From positions 124,001 through 188,000 of the forward strand of contig NZ_QNUE01000005.1 of assembly GCF_003385595.1 (NCBI RefSeq): 64,000 bases of DNA. Direction: 5' to 3'. Under the pieces are notes generated by a model, which worked only from the letters and a program-made list of their open reading frames with translations, was not told where the DNA came from and did no database searches. The position numbers and the translations under genes are program-made. Source of the DNA: Chryseobacterium flavum (lineage in GTDB: Bacteria > Bacteroidota > Bacteroidia > Flavobacteriales > Weeksellaceae). Positions 17,285 through 26,093 of this stretch are shown here, one piece after another (the stretch's first letter is position 1; every line of letters begins with the position of its first letter).

Positions 17285-17685
17285 CAAAACCTTTAATATT
17301 AAAAAAGCCTCCGGATGGAGGCCTCAAAAAACACAAATGATGAAAAAAATTTTATATCAGAAATAAAAATTAATCGTTAATTCTATTTTCAAAATTATAC
17401 TTTGTATTTTTTCTAATTTATGAGCGTGGTCATATTTATTTTATTTTTTTATTCTTCATGATTATTATAGATCCTGAAATTGAAAACTGAACTATTTTCG
17501 TTTGTAAAAAAAATGTTATCTTTACTAATAAAAATATTTCGTCTATATTTTTGAAAAATAGATTTTTATAAAAAAAACACAATTAACATTAATCATTATC
17601 ATAGTGAGGAAAATACCAGCTATCTATAATTAAGATTATGTTTTTACTGTATATATTATAATTTACAAGACAAATTCGATAAACT
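17285..17685. other. AT-rich intergenic region with hairpin repeat copy B
   Basis: A hairpin GCCTCC-GGAT-GGAGGC lies at 17307-17322 with AAAAAA on the left. It is followed by CTCAAAAAACACAAATGATG, then a run of A and a nine-codon frame. The same block recurs at 18661-18705. The remaining 330 bp are A/T-rich with no gene that I can support. Confidence 0.55.
17307..17352. repeat. Hairpin repeat, copy B
   Basis: Stem GCCTCC/GGAGGC with loop GGAT, then CTCAAAAAACACAAATGATG and GAAAAAAAT. Copy C at 18662-18705 matches it almost base for base over about 45 bp, apart from the loop. Read leftwards the hairpin is followed by TTTTTT. Confidence 0.65.
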
Positions 17686-18516
17686 GTGATAAAGTTTTCT
17701 ATACTCATAGCCAACTATAATAATGGAAAATATTTTAGGGACTGCTATAATTCTTTAATCAGCCAAACTTATGAAAATTGGGAGGCTATCATTGTTGACG
17801 ATGCTTCTACAGATGATTCGGTAGACAAAATAAAATCGTTGATCAAAGATGATCCAAGATTTAAATTATATCACAATACAACCAATCAGGGATGTGGTTT
17901 TACCAAGAGAGAATGCATGAAATATGCAGAAGGTGAAGTTTGTGGTTATGTGGATCCTGATGACGCACTTTATCCAGAAGCATTGGAAAAAGCAGTGAAG
18001 GAGTTTACTTTAAAAAGTAACATTGTTGCCACCTATTCGCAGATGATGCTTTGTGATGATCATCTTGTTCCTGATAAAGTATTTGCAGGCACCAAGCAGG
18101 TTTATAACAACCGTTATTTTTTCAATTGCCCCATTCAGTTTGCTCATTTTTTTACTTTTAAAAAAGAGACTTACTTAAAAGGCTCCGGTATTAATCCTGC
18201 TCTCAAAAGCGCAGTAGACCAGGATCTGTATTTAAAAATACTGGAGTATGGAGAGGTGAAATATATCAGAGAGCCTCTTTACCTGTACAGACTTCATTCC
18301 AATGGGATTTCACAACAAAGTGCAAAGCAGAATGCAAAAGAGTCTTTTGCTAAAGTAATTCATGAAACAATGCTGAGAAGAGGAATCAGAAAGATCAACA
18401 ATCAGCCTGTTCCCGAGATGTATACCAATTCTAAAGATATATATAACCTTTTAAACTATCAGACCGGTAAACTACACCGTCTGATAAATAAGATAAGAAT
18501 TACTTTTAATCTATAA
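17686..18516 (+). CDS. Glycosyltransferase family 2
   Basis: 276 aa with a GT-A fold. The start is GTG at 17686 (MIKFSILIANYNN once initiated). Residues 3-11 form the first strand SILIANYNN, then QTYENWEAIIVDDASTDDS near residue 28, and the metal-binding DPDDALYPEALE near residue 91. VDQDLYLKILEYGEVKYI near 180 is the acceptor/base region. No membrane segment, so it is cytosolic or peripheral. It is isolated from any polysaccharide locus, and its sugar and acceptor are unknown. Confidence 0.88.
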   Translation: MIKFSILIANYNNGKYFRDCYNSLISQTYENWEAIIVDDASTDDSVDKIKSLIKDDPRFKLYHNTTNQGCGFTKRECMKYAEGEVCGYVDPDDALYPEALEKAVKEFTLKSNIVATYSQMMLCDDHLVPDKVFAGTKQVYNNRYFFNCPIQFAHFFTFKKETYLKGSGINPALKSAVDQDLYLKILEYGEVKYIREPLYLYRLHSNGISQQSAKQNAKESFAKVIHETMLRRGIRKINNQPVPEMYTNSKDIYNLLNYQTGKLHRLINKIRITFNL

Positions 18517-18521
18517 TAACA

Positions 18522-18551
18522 AACTCCTCAAAAGCTGAGGAGTTTTGTTTT
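18522..18551 (+). terminator. Terminator of the GT2 gene
   Basis: AACTCCTCA / TGAGGAGTT, 9-bp perfect stem with loop AAAGC, followed by TTGTTTTG. It starts seven bases after the stop codon. Confidence 0.88.
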
Positions 18552-18661
18552 GATCATCGGGATATATGGGATAAATGTCTTGTCATTCTTATATTCAAAT
18601 ATACCCAGTTTTATCCACATGGCTTTATGAGCGAAATCATAATAGTCATAGTTTAAAGAAA

Positions 18662-18705
18662 AGGCCTCCAAGCGGAGGCCTAAAAAACACAAATGATGAA
18701 AAAAA
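18662..18705. repeat. Hairpin repeat, copy C
   Basis: Stem AGGCCTCC/GGAGGCCT with loop AAGC, then AAAAAACACAAATGATGAAA and AAAAT, nearly identical to copy B 1.35 kb upstream. A frame of 18 codons begins at the ATGATG behind it, as also happens (nine codons) in copy B. Confidence 0.65.
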
Positions 18706-18858
18706 TCTATTCAGAAAAATCCAAACAGAATATTGTAAGTAATTACTGAATCTTTGTAATTTCCATAACAAAGGGATATCAGAATTACATAGTGGTTTTA
18801 AATGTATCAGACAGCATTCTAATAGCCAACGAAAAAATAAACTGGGCTACTTAAGATA

Positions 18859-18882
18859 ATTAAAAGCCCTCTTTTGAGGGCT
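18859..18882 (-). terminator. Terminator of the exported-protein gene
   Basis: On the - strand AGCCCTC-AAAA-GAGGGCT is followed by TTTTAATTA, 36 bp after the stop codon. Confidence 0.8.
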
Positions 18883-18917
18883 CGTAAATGTACTAAATAT
18901 TTTATATTATCCAATAA

Positions 18918-19364
18918 TTATTCTTCCCAAGTTATTGGAATATATACAGTAATATACCCGTCAGCATCTACCTGAGCATCAGATACAGTTGCTACTACAG
19001 ATCCGTAACCTACCCAGCCACCCTGGCCCTGCATAGCAGAAAACGTATATGTACCTTCCGGAATACCCTCATAATATTGAGGTAAGGTTTGAAAACCTCC
19101 GCCATAATAAGTATCAAACACTTCTCCTGTAGTCATATTCTCAGCAAGAAAACTTCCTACATCATAGCTTCCGGAAAGAATCTTTGTCCCGTCTTTAGCC
19201 AGCAAACCATACCTTACCTTATATGTTTTTGTTTTTGTTTCGTTTTTTGACATTCCCGAATGTTCCTGTGACGGAGATTTCGTTACATTATCAACCGAAG
19301 ACCAGGAAACAGCAGTACCTAACAATACTGCAAATGCTGTTGCTGTAAAAATTGATTTTTTCAT
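18918..19364 (-). CDS. Hypothetical exported protein
   Basis: 148 aa. An N-terminal signal peptide MKKSIFTATAFAVLLGTAVS is followed by a polar linker (KSPSQEHSGMSKNETKTKT). The rest is a compact domain of alternating strands: YKVRYGLLAKDG, ILSGSYDVGSFL, a Gly/Tyr-rich stretch (TYYGGGFQTLPQYYEGIPEG), and a final YITVYIPITWEE. No lipobox and no T9SS sorting domain, so periplasmic or released. The GIPEGTYTFSA phrase resembles carboxypeptidase-regulatory or transthyretin-like folds, which is a weak resemblance. I do not recognise a family. It is monocistronic with its own terminator. Confidence 0.7.
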   Translation of the reverse strand: MKKSIFTATAFAVLLGTAVSWSSVDNVTKSPSQEHSGMSKNETKTKTYKVRYGLLAKDGTKILSGSYDVGSFLAENMTTGEVFDTYYGGGFQTLPQYYEGIPEGTYTFSAMQGQGGWVGYGSVVATVSDAQVDADGYITVYIPITWEE

Positions 19365-19607
19365 ATTAAATAATTTAGATATACAAATCTAATCATCTCA
19401 GATGAATCTAATGAAAACTATTGATTAACTAAAATTTATATCTTATAATCATTTCTTAAAACAATATATGAAGTATTTTTTCAGCTTTTTAAACACTGTT
19501 TCTCATTCAACGTCTAAACTTTAACATTCTTTAACTGAATTTGGCTTCATAATTGAAAATAAAATAAATCAAAGTCTCCGGACTTTAAGTTTATTAAAAT
19601 TTGAATT

Positions 19608-20159
19608 ATGAAAAAGATAGTATTAGCAGGTTTTTTATCTGTTTTTCTGATAACAGCCTGCAAAAAAGATGACAGAACCGCTGAAAAGTCTCTGGAAGAA
19701 CAAAAACTTGAATTTCAGGCTAGACAGCTCGAAATTGAAAAGCAGAAACTGGCAATTGAGAAAGAAAAACTGGTATACGAAGCTCAAAAGAAAGCAGACA
19801 GTATTTCAGAAAGCAAAAAATCAAAAGCTACAGCAAATAATAATTCAAGACCACAGGTTATAAGAGAAACCAGAACTGTATATAGAGATACAAATTCCGG
19901 ATCCAATTCAGAAGGAAGTAATGGAGGTTATGCAGATAATGGAGCCGGGGCTACCCAGGGGACTACCCAGAAAAAAGGAATGAGTAAAGCTGCCAAAGGA
20001 ACTATCATAGGCACAGTAGGTGGGGCAGCCGCAGGGGCTATTATCGCCAGAAAAAACAGGGGCCTCGGTGCCGTAATTGGCGGTGTGGTAGGTGGAGCTA
20101 CAGGATATACAATTGGTAGATCACAAGACAGGAAAGACGGAAGAGTACAACCCCGATAA
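19608..20159 (+). CDS. Lipoprotein with coiled coil and glycine-zipper domain
   Basis: 183 aa. A lipoprotein signal (MKKIVLAGFLSVFLITAC, Cys at 18) precedes a charged coiled coil (about residues 26-68, rich in E, K and Q). A low-complexity Ser/Asn/Gly linker follows. From about residue 125 there is a glycine-zipper segment (GTIIGTVGGAAAGAIIARKN, then LGAVIGGVVGGATGYTIG) of the kind found in YMGG and OmpA-like Gly-zipper proteins, which can insert into or pack on a membrane. Likely an envelope-anchored protein of unknown role. It is monocistronic and ends at a strong terminator. Confidence 0.8.
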   Translation: MKKIVLAGFLSVFLITACKKDDRTAEKSLEEQKLEFQARQLEIEKQKLAIEKEKLVYEAQKKADSISESKKSKATANNNSRPQVIRETRTVYRDTNSGSNSEGSNGGYADNGAGATQGTTQKKGMSKAAKGTIIGTVGGAAAGAIIARKNRGLGAVIGGVVGGATGYTIGRSQDRKDGRVQPR

Positions 20160-20182
20160 ATTATATTTTTTACGATAACGTA

Positions 20183-20214
20183 AAAGATTGCTTATTTTTA
20201 AGCAATCTTTTTTT
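20183..20214 (+). terminator. Terminator of the Gly-zipper lipoprotein gene
   Basis: AAAGATTGCTTA / TAAGCAATCTTT (12 bp, loop TTTT) followed by TTTT. The T-run touches the ATG at 20215 of the next gene. Confidence 0.88.
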
Positions 20215-21849
20215 ATGATACTAATTCTTATTTCTGCGATTTTTATTATTCCCGTCCTTATGGGGATAGGAAGAATCGTTGAGCTTGTTGCAGGGAATTT
20301 ATTTCCCGGAATTGCCGGAAAAACTTTATCGGGAATTCTGGGAATCTGTATAATCTGGAACATTATTTCTTTTTTTACTCCCCTGAATATTTATATTGAA
20401 ATCATTACCATCATACTGGGAGTCAGCTTCTTTGTTAAAGATAAACTATTCAGAGAATTCCGGCAGTTTTCAACAGGAGAAATTCTTTTATTAACATTCG
20501 TTTCTTTCATTATTTTATGGGCGGGTTCATATGCCCCCTATATATTGGACCACTTTGGATATTACGTCCCAACAATTAAATGGCTGACAGAGTATGGGCT
20601 GATAAAAGGAATATCCAATCTGGATCTCACTTTGGGACAAATGTCTGTATGGCATATTTTCCAGGCCGGATTTTCAAATATTTCAGATCCCTTTTTAAGG
20701 ATCAATACCATCCTTCTGATTATTTATGCTCTTTATATCGTCGAGAAAAAAAATTGGATACACCTGTGCTTTATTCCTGTTATGCTATTGTATTCACAAT
20801 CACCAAGTCCAGATCTTCCCGTTATCATGTTTTCTTTAATTGTTTTAAATGAAATCATCACAGGAAATAAAAACATCATTTTACTTTTTGCATTTTCAAT
20901 TTTTACTTTTACCATTAAGCCTACGATGATCTGGCTTCCCATACTGGTGCTCTCCCACTCTATTTTAATTTTAAAATCAAATTTTCAAAAGCTTATTTTA
21001 GGATTTTCAATCCTCATTTTGTTTTTTATTAAAAATCTATGGGTATTTGGTTACCCCGTATTCCCGATAGCAATTGGCGATTTAGGAATCAGCTGGAAGC
21101 CGAACGAGGAAGTTTTAAAATATTCTTCACAATACGCACTTCAGAAAACGTATGATATGCAGTATTCCTATGAAGAAATCCAAAAATTTTCAACATCAGA
21201 TGCTATTAAAAACTGGTTTTTTTTAAAAGGCATCAAATCAGAAATTAATATACTATTTATCATAAGCCTGTTTATTTTTTCTATATCTGCATGGCTAAAA
21301 AAGAAAAAACTCATTACCCTTATCAGTATTTCAATTTTAATTAAGAGTATACTGGTACTGATCTTTTCTGCACAGTATAGATTTTTTATTGATGTATTTT
21401 TTGTCATATTCCTTGTATTATTCTATGAATATTTTAACAAAAGAAAATCAATTGCAGTTTTTTCTGTACTCAGTTTGCTTTTTATCACTGTGTTATCTTT
21501 CCCGTCTCTCCTTCAGCAATACTTTCCCAGTTTTAAATCCGGAAATTTCATCAGCGGAGTAAAAAAAGAACAGTTCTACAGGCCATCAACTTATGAGTAT
21601 TGCCAATTTAAATCTTTCAGGGTCGGGAATTTGAAATTTAATATATCAAAAAACTATCCTTTTAATTTTGACACCCCGCTTCCTTCTGTTTCCGTAGGTT
21701 ATATTCTTGACGATGCCAAAACAGGTATTTTTCCACAACTTTCCGACAAAAATAATATCCGGAAAGGGTTTATCTGGAAAAAGATGGATTCACTTGAAAA
21801 AAAAGAAGCGGAAAGCATTATCAATATTATCGAAAGTACTTATAAATAG
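20215..21849 (+). CDS. Polytopic membrane protein, LIC_10190/GT-C-like
   Basis: 544 aa with about 11-12 hydrophobic segments through residue 430 and a soluble C-terminal tail of about 110 residues. YAPYILDHFGYYVPTIKWL near residue 105 lies in the first large loop, where GT-C glycosyltransferases keep acidic residues; WKPNEE near 300 is a later polar loop. The arrangement resembles the uncharacterised LIC_10190-type membrane proteins, which is inference. The ATG at 20215 directly follows the terminator of the preceding gene, so the mRNA must start downstream of, or read through, that hairpin; an internal ATG at residue 16 is an alternative start. Confidence 0.65.
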   Translation: MILILISAIFIIPVLMGIGRIVELVAGNLFPGIAGKTLSGILGICIIWNIISFFTPLNIYIEIITIILGVSFFVKDKLFREFRQFSTGEILLLTFVSFIILWAGSYAPYILDHFGYYVPTIKWLTEYGLIKGISNLDLTLGQMSVWHIFQAGFSNISDPFLRINTILLIIYALYIVEKKNWIHLCFIPVMLLYSQSPSPDLPVIMFSLIVLNEIITGNKNIILLFAFSIFTFTIKPTMIWLPILVLSHSILILKSNFQKLILGFSILILFFIKNLWVFGYPVFPIAIGDLGISWKPNEEVLKYSSQYALQKTYDMQYSYEEIQKFSTSDAIKNWFFLKGIKSEINILFIISLFIFSISAWLKKKKLITLISISILIKSILVLIFSAQYRFFIDVFFVIFLVLFYEYFNKRKSIAVFSVLSLLFITVLSFPSLLQQYFPSFKSGNFISGVKKEQFYRPSTYEYCQFKSFRVGNLKFNISKNYPFNFDTPLPSVSVGYILDDAKTGIFPQLSDKNNIRKGFIWKKMDSLEKKEAESIINIIESTYK

Positions 21850-21899
21850 AACAAATCCCGAAACTTTATTATGTGGAGAAAAAAAGGTAATTTTGTATC

Positions 21900-22970
21900 A
21901 TGTTCAACACATTAGGTAATCTTCTTAGTCTTACAACATTTGGAGAAAGTCACGGAGTGGCTTACGGCGGTATCATTAATAATTTTCCGGCAGGTTTAAC
22001 AATAGATCTTGATAAGGTTCAGTATGAACTGAATCGTAGAAAGCCCGGGCAGTCTGCAATCGTTACACAAAGAAAAGAAAGTGATACGGTAAAATTTCTT
22101 TCCGGAATATTTGACGGAAAAACTACAGGTACACCCATAGGTTTTATTATCGAAAATGAAAATCAAAAATCAAAAGATTATGATCATATTGCAGGAGCCT
22201 ATCGCCCCAGTCATGCGGATTTCACTTATGACCAGAAATTTGGTTTAAGGGATCATCGTGGCGGCGGTAAGTCATCAGCGCGAGAAACTATGAACTGGGT
22301 TGTTGCCGGTGCATTTGCAAAGCAGCTCTTACCTGAAATTGAAATCAATGCCTACGTTTCATCTGTTGGAGATATTTTCTGTGAAAAGCCTTATCAGGCT
22401 TTGGATTTTTCTAAAACAGAAAGTAATGAAGTACGCTGTCCGGATACTGAAACAGCCGAAAAAATGATTTCCAAAATCAAAGAAATTAAAAAAGAAGGAA
22501 ATACTATTGGCGGAACGATTACCTGTGTGATCAAAAATGTCCCAGTGGGAATCGGAGAACCAATATTCTCAAAACTCCAGGCAGAGCTGGCAAAAGCAAT
22601 GCTGAACATTAATGCCTGCAAAGGCTTTGAATATGGCAGCGGATTCTGTGGAGCTAAAATGACCGGAAAAGAGCACAATGATGCTTTTAATACGGATTTT
22701 ACAACAAAAACAAATCTTTCCGGAGGGATTCAGGGAGGAATTTCAAACGGAATGGATATCTATTTCCGTGTAGCTTTCAAACCTGTAGCAACAATTTTAA
22801 GGCCTCAGGACAGTATAGATAAAGAAGGAAATCCTGTTATTGTAGAAGGGAAAGGACGTCATGATCCATGTGTTGTGCCAAGGGCTGTTCCTGTAGTGGA
22901 AGCACTTGCTGCATTCGTCCTTGCCGATTTGTTTTTAATTAACAAAACGAGAAACATCAATAATTTTTAA
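21900..22970 (+). CDS. aroC: Chorismate synthase
   Basis: Converts 5-enolpyruvylshikimate 3-phosphate to chorismate, needing reduced FMN. 356 aa. [18 protein letters not shown] is the first family signature (residues 14-31). [21 protein letters not shown]-type second signature lies near residue 105, and [16 protein letters not shown] near 245. [16 protein letters not shown] near 322 is the third signature. A perfect -7 element TAATTTTG ends about four bases before the ATG, so the mRNA may be leaderless. Confidence 0.97.
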   Translation: MFNTLGNLLSLTTFGESHGVAYGGIINNFPAGLTIDLDKVQYELNRRKPGQSAIVTQRKESDTVKFLSGIFDGKTTGTPIGFIIENENQKSKDYDHIAGAYRPSHADFTYDQKFGLRDHRGGGKSSARETMNWVVAGAFAKQLLPEIEINAYVSSVGDIFCEKPYQALDFSKTESNEVRCPDTETAEKMISKIKEIKKEGNTIGGTITCVIKNVPVGIGEPIFSKLQAELAKAMLNINACKGFEYGSGFCGAKMTGKEHNDAFNTDFTTKTNLSGGIQGGISNGMDIYFRVAFKPVATILRPQDSIDKEGNPVIVEGKGRHDPCVVPRAVPVVEALAAFVLADLFLINKTRNINNF

Positions 22971-22987
22971 TATAAATATTTTTGGTA

Positions 22988-23551
22988 ATGAAAAATTACT
23001 GGGATAAAGGGATTTCTTTTGATGAATACCTTCAGATAGCTAAAAACAGATTAGAAAACCCTGCAAGCCAACAGGAAGCAGACTATAAACAATATTACGA
23101 GCTGGGACTTCAGAGAATGGACAGAACCCTGAAGAAATATATACCAGATGAAGTACAGTTAAAAGAATTAGCAGACAAAAATTTTGACGGCAAGATTCTT
23201 ATTATTTCTGAAGCATGGTGTGGAGATGCCAGTGCTACAGTTCCTGCTCTGTTTAAATTTTTCGAAGGTCACAATGAAGTGAGGGTTTTTCTTAGAGACA
23301 GTGACAAAACCCTTATTAGCCAGTTTTTAACCAACGGAACAGAGTCGATTCCTAAAGTAATTATCCTGAATAAGGATTTTAATGTTAAGAATTCCTGGGG
23401 CCCTCGCCCAAAATATGGATACGAACTGCTGATGAAATACAAAGCTGATCCTGTTGCATATCCAAAAGATAGTTTTTACAATGACCTGCAGATTTATTAT
23501 GCTAAAAACAGAGGTAAAGATGCCGTTCAGGAAATTTTAGATTTATTATAG
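22988..23551 (+). CDS. Thioredoxin-fold protein lacking the second active-site Cys
   Basis: 187 aa starting at the ATG at 22988. A helical N-terminal part (about 70 residues, YYELGLQRMDRTLKKYIP) precedes a thioredoxin-like domain. The active-site region reads ISEAWCGDASATVPAL: the usual CxxC is CGDA, leaving a single cysteine. IPKVIILNKDF contains the cis-Pro position. This matches the thioredoxin-like group of PF14595 type, in which one-Cys members are common. No signal peptide, so cytosolic. It is followed 29 bp later by a membrane-anchored TlpA-type protein with an intact CxxC. Confidence 0.78.
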   Translation: MKNYWDKGISFDEYLQIAKNRLENPASQQEADYKQYYELGLQRMDRTLKKYIPDEVQLKELADKNFDGKILIISEAWCGDASATVPALFKFFEGHNEVRVFLRDSDKTLISQFLTNGTESIPKVIILNKDFNVKNSWGPRPKYGYELLMKYKADPVAYPKDSFYNDLQIYYAKNRGKDAVQEILDLL

Positions 23552-23580
23552 GTTTCATCAAGAACAGTAATTAACAGTAA

Positions 23581-24120
23581 ATGAAAAAGAATATTATCTA
23601 TATCGTATTGATTGTCATTATTGGCCTCATTGCTTTTGTACCAGGTGTAAAAGATTATCTGAGAGATCAGTTTTTCCCGATAGCTACTATTGAGAATGCA
23701 GTGCACGTGAATGAAGAAGACTATGATGTGGATCTTAAAGGAATCAATGCACCAAGCACTAACCTTAAAAACTTTAAGAATAAAGCTGTTTTCCTGAACT
23801 TCTGGGGAACATGGTGCCCGCCATGCAGAAAAGAATGGCCAACCATTCAAAAGTTGTATGACTCCAGAAAAGGAAATGTGGATTTCGTACTCATTGCCAT
23901 GAATGATAAAGAAGAAGATGTAAAAAAATTCCTTAAAGAAAATAATTATACTGTTCCTGTATATATTGCTCAAAGTCCTATTTCAGAAAAAATTCTTCCG
24001 AAAGTATTCCCCACTACTTTCCTTTTGGATAAAACAGGACGGATTATTATTAAGGAGGACGCTTACAGAGACTGGAACACAGAAACTGTGCATCAGTTCA
24101 TTGACAATATTATCAAATAA
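23581..24120 (+). CDS. TlpA/ResA-family thiol-disulfide oxidoreductase, membrane-anchored
   Basis: 179 aa. Residues 5-22 form an uncleaved signal anchor (IIYIVLIVIIGLIAFVPG). The thioredoxin domain contains NFWGTWCPPCRKEWP near residue 79, with an intact WCPPC, and the cis-Pro in VFPTTFLLDKTG near 143. Family members reduce or oxidise extracytoplasmic disulfides, for example in cytochrome c maturation. Its partner is not identifiable. It is probably co-transcribed with the preceding thioredoxin-fold gene. Confidence 0.88.
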   Translation: MKKNIIYIVLIVIIGLIAFVPGVKDYLRDQFFPIATIENAVHVNEEDYDVDLKGINAPSTNLKNFKNKAVFLNFWGTWCPPCRKEWPTIQKLYDSRKGNVDFVLIAMNDKEEDVKKFLKENNYTVPVYIAQSPISEKILPKVFPTTFLLDKTGRIIIKEDAYRDWNTETVHQFIDNIIK

Positions 24121-24203
24121 TTTTTTTAACGAAATTTTATAATTTGTTGGTACAGGATTTGTGAAATTTATAGCGTTGAAAAACTTATAAACTCAAACAC
24201 AAA

Positions 24204-24545
24204 ATGAAATATTCAAAGTTAAATCTTGCAAAAGAAGCTATCAGCCATAAAGGTTTTGTAAAAAAAATCCCTGACATATTCAGAATGGTGAAAATGTGGA
24301 GAAAAGGAGCCTATCCTATGAAATCCATTGATATCATTCTCCCCCTATTAGGAATTTTATATGTTATCTCCCCTATTGATATTCTTCCTGAGTTTGCTAT
24401 ACCAATACTTGGAGTAATGGATGATCTGGCTGTATTATCATTAACAATTCCGAAACTTATCAAAGAGGTAGATAAATTTTTACTATGGGAAGCTGAGCAG
24501 AAATATAACGGGGCTAAAGTTATTGACGCAGAAATTATAAAATAA
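24204..24545 (+). CDS. YkvA/DUF1232 family protein
   Basis: 113 aa. The DUF1232 core is clear: PLLGILYVISPIDILPEFAI, then PILGVMDDLAVLSLTIP, which is the family D-x-hP-(E/D)-hhP ... G-x-h-DD pattern on a hydrophobic hairpin. The C-terminus is short and polar. The function is unknown across bacteria; it is likely membrane-associated. A terminator follows 19 bp after the stop. Confidence 0.83.
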   Translation: MKYSKLNLAKEAISHKGFVKKIPDIFRMVKMWRKGAYPMKSIDIILPLLGILYVISPIDILPEFAIPILGVMDDLAVLSLTIPKLIKEVDKFLLWEAEQKYNGAKVIDAEIIK

Positions 24546-24564
24546 ATAGTTAATTCTATTTTTA

Positions 24565-24590
24565 AACCATCCTTCCGGATGGTTTTTTAT
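24565..24590 (+). terminator. Terminator of the DUF1232 gene
   Basis: AACCATCC-TTCC-GGATGGTT, 8-bp perfect stem, then TTTTATTT. Confidence 0.9.
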
Positions 24591-24659
24591 TTACAAATAA
24601 GCGATAAATTTTTAAGCCTTATTTCAAATCCTTAAATTTGCAACATCTAATAAAAAATA

Positions 24660-26039
24660 ATGGAAAGTAAAAAAGAATTCTTCTTAGAGTGCTACAAACT
24701 AGGTATCATCAAATTCGGAAGGTTTACTTTAAAAAGTGGTATAGAAAGCCCATTTTATGTAGACTTAAGACCTTTGGCTTCAGATCCTAAAATTTTAAAA
24801 AACCTTGCTAATTATTTATTGGAAATGCTTCCGTTAGATAATTTTGATCTTATCTGTGGAGTTCCTTATGCTGCACTTCCTATGGCTACAGCAATGTCAC
24901 TGGAAAGCTACATTCCATTAATTATTAAAAGAAAAGAAGCAAAAAGTTATGGTACAAAGAAACTGATCGAAGGGATTTACCAGAAGGGGCAGAACTGTCT
25001 TTTGGTAGAAGATGTGATCACTTCCGGAAAATCTCTGGTAGAAACCATTGCTGAAGTTGAGCAGGAAGACCTTAAGGTTTCGGATATTGTAGTGGTACTG
25101 GACAGGGAACAAGGAGGAAAGCAGCTATTGGAAAGCAAAGGGTACAGAGTTCACACACTTTTCAATATCTCTGAAGTATGTGGAATTCTTCAGGAAACAG
25201 GAGAGCTGTCAGATGAAGAAGTAGCCAGGATCCAGGATTTTCTGTTGGGAAATCATATTCAGTTTGAAGAAGAAACCAGAGTTTCTTATGAACAAAAGCT
25301 AAACAACACCCAGCATTCCGTATCCAGAAAATTGCTGGAAACAGCTTTATCCAAAAAATCAAATCTTATCGCATCTGCAGATGTCACTACAACTCAGGAG
25401 CTTTTGGCATTGGCTGAAAAAGTAGGGCCACATATCATCGCTCTGAAAACACATATTGATATCATTTCAGATTTTGAGTACGAAAAAACAATTATTCCGC
25501 TTAAAGAAATTGCTGCCAGACATCAGTTTTTATTGATGGAAGACAGAAAATTTGCAGATATCGGAAACACTCAGGAACTTCAGTTCACCAGTGGAGTGTT
25601 TAAAATTACAGATTGGGCAGACTTTGTAACATCACAGGTAATCGGAGGCTTTGAATCTCTAGACTGTTTTAAAAATGTAGGAGTTGTAGCTATCGTGGGA
25701 ATGTCCTCTAAAGGGGCTTTAACTACTGCCAGTTATCGTGAAGAAGCACTAAAAGTAGCCTTATCACATCCAAATGTAATAGGTGGAGTATCACAGAATA
25801 AAATCCCTGAAGATCTTTTGTTATTCACACCTGGAGTAAATCTGGCTGATTCAGGAGACGGAAAAGGGCAACAATACAATACTCCTGAACATGTGTTTAA
25901 AACTCTTCATACAGATTTTATTATTGTAGGAAGAGGAATTTATAAATCTGATGATCCGGAAGCTTCAGCAATCACTTATAAAACAGAAGGCTGGAATGCC
26001 TATATTAATTCTTTGATAAAAAAGACAATTCAGAGTTAA
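24660..26039 (+). CDS. pyrEF: Bifunctional orotate phosphoribosyltransferase / OMP decarboxylase (UMP synthase-like fusion)
   Basis: 459 aa carrying both last steps of UMP synthesis. Residues 1-200 are PyrE: FTLKSGIESPFYVDLR near 22 and the PRPP-binding LLVEDVITSGKSLVE near 117. Residues 220-459 are PyrF: IASADVTTTQELLALAE, the lysine segment IIALKTHIDII, and the catalytic MEDRKFADIGNT near 297, followed by GIYKSDDPEA near the end. The domain order and the DRKFADIGNT form match eukaryote-type UMP synthase rather than the separate pyrE and pyrF genes of E. coli. A -7 box TAAATTTG (24633-24640) lies 19 nt before the ATG. It ends 54 bp before the next gene. Confidence 0.95.
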   Translation: MESKKEFFLECYKLGIIKFGRFTLKSGIESPFYVDLRPLASDPKILKNLANYLLEMLPLDNFDLICGVPYAALPMATAMSLESYIPLIIKRKEAKSYGTKKLIEGIYQKGQNCLLVEDVITSGKSLVETIAEVEQEDLKVSDIVVVLDREQGGKQLLESKGYRVHTLFNISEVCGILQETGELSDEEVARIQDFLLGNHIQFEEETRVSYEQKLNNTQHSVSRKLLETALSKKSNLIASADVTTTQELLALAEKVGPHIIALKTHIDIISDFEYEKTIIPLKEIAARHQFLLMEDRKFADIGNTQELQFTSGVFKITDWADFVTSQVIGGFESLDCFKNVGVVAIVGMSSKGALTTASYREEALKVALSHPNVIGGVSQNKIPEDLLLFTPGVNLADSGDGKGQQYNTPEHVFKTLHTDFIIVGRGIYKSDDPEASAITYKTEGWNAYINSLIKKTIQS

Positions 26040-26067
26040 AATCCTATAAAATATTTACAAAATAAGT

Positions 26068-26075
26068 TATATTTG
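26068..26075 (+). promoter_or_regulatory. -7 promoter element deciding the start of the M1-like protein
   Basis: TATATTTG is a perfect -7 element. It overlaps a possible in-frame TTG at 26073, so translation must start later; the TTG at 26094 fits. No clear TTG at the -33 position. Confidence 0.5.
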
Positions 26076-26093
26076 GTACTTCATCACGAATAT

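Larger units (their letters stand above)
18517..18917. other. Intergenic region with terminators and hairpin repeat copy C
   Basis: In order: the GT2 terminator, a lone DnaA-box sequence TTATCCACA at 18611-18619, hairpin repeat copy C at 18662-18705, about 150 bp without recognisable content, and a leftward terminator at 18859-18882 serving the converging exported-protein gene. Confidence 0.6.

Noticed and set aside
18611-18619. Single TTATCCACA
   Set aside because: A lone DnaA box far from the cluster at 60 kb is expected by chance in A/T-rich DNA or acts as an isolated titration site.
23527-23973. 148-aa leftward frame opposite the TlpA-like gene
   Set aside because: It is fully antisense to two good thioredoxin-fold genes, has no recognisable domain, and looks like codon-bias shadow.
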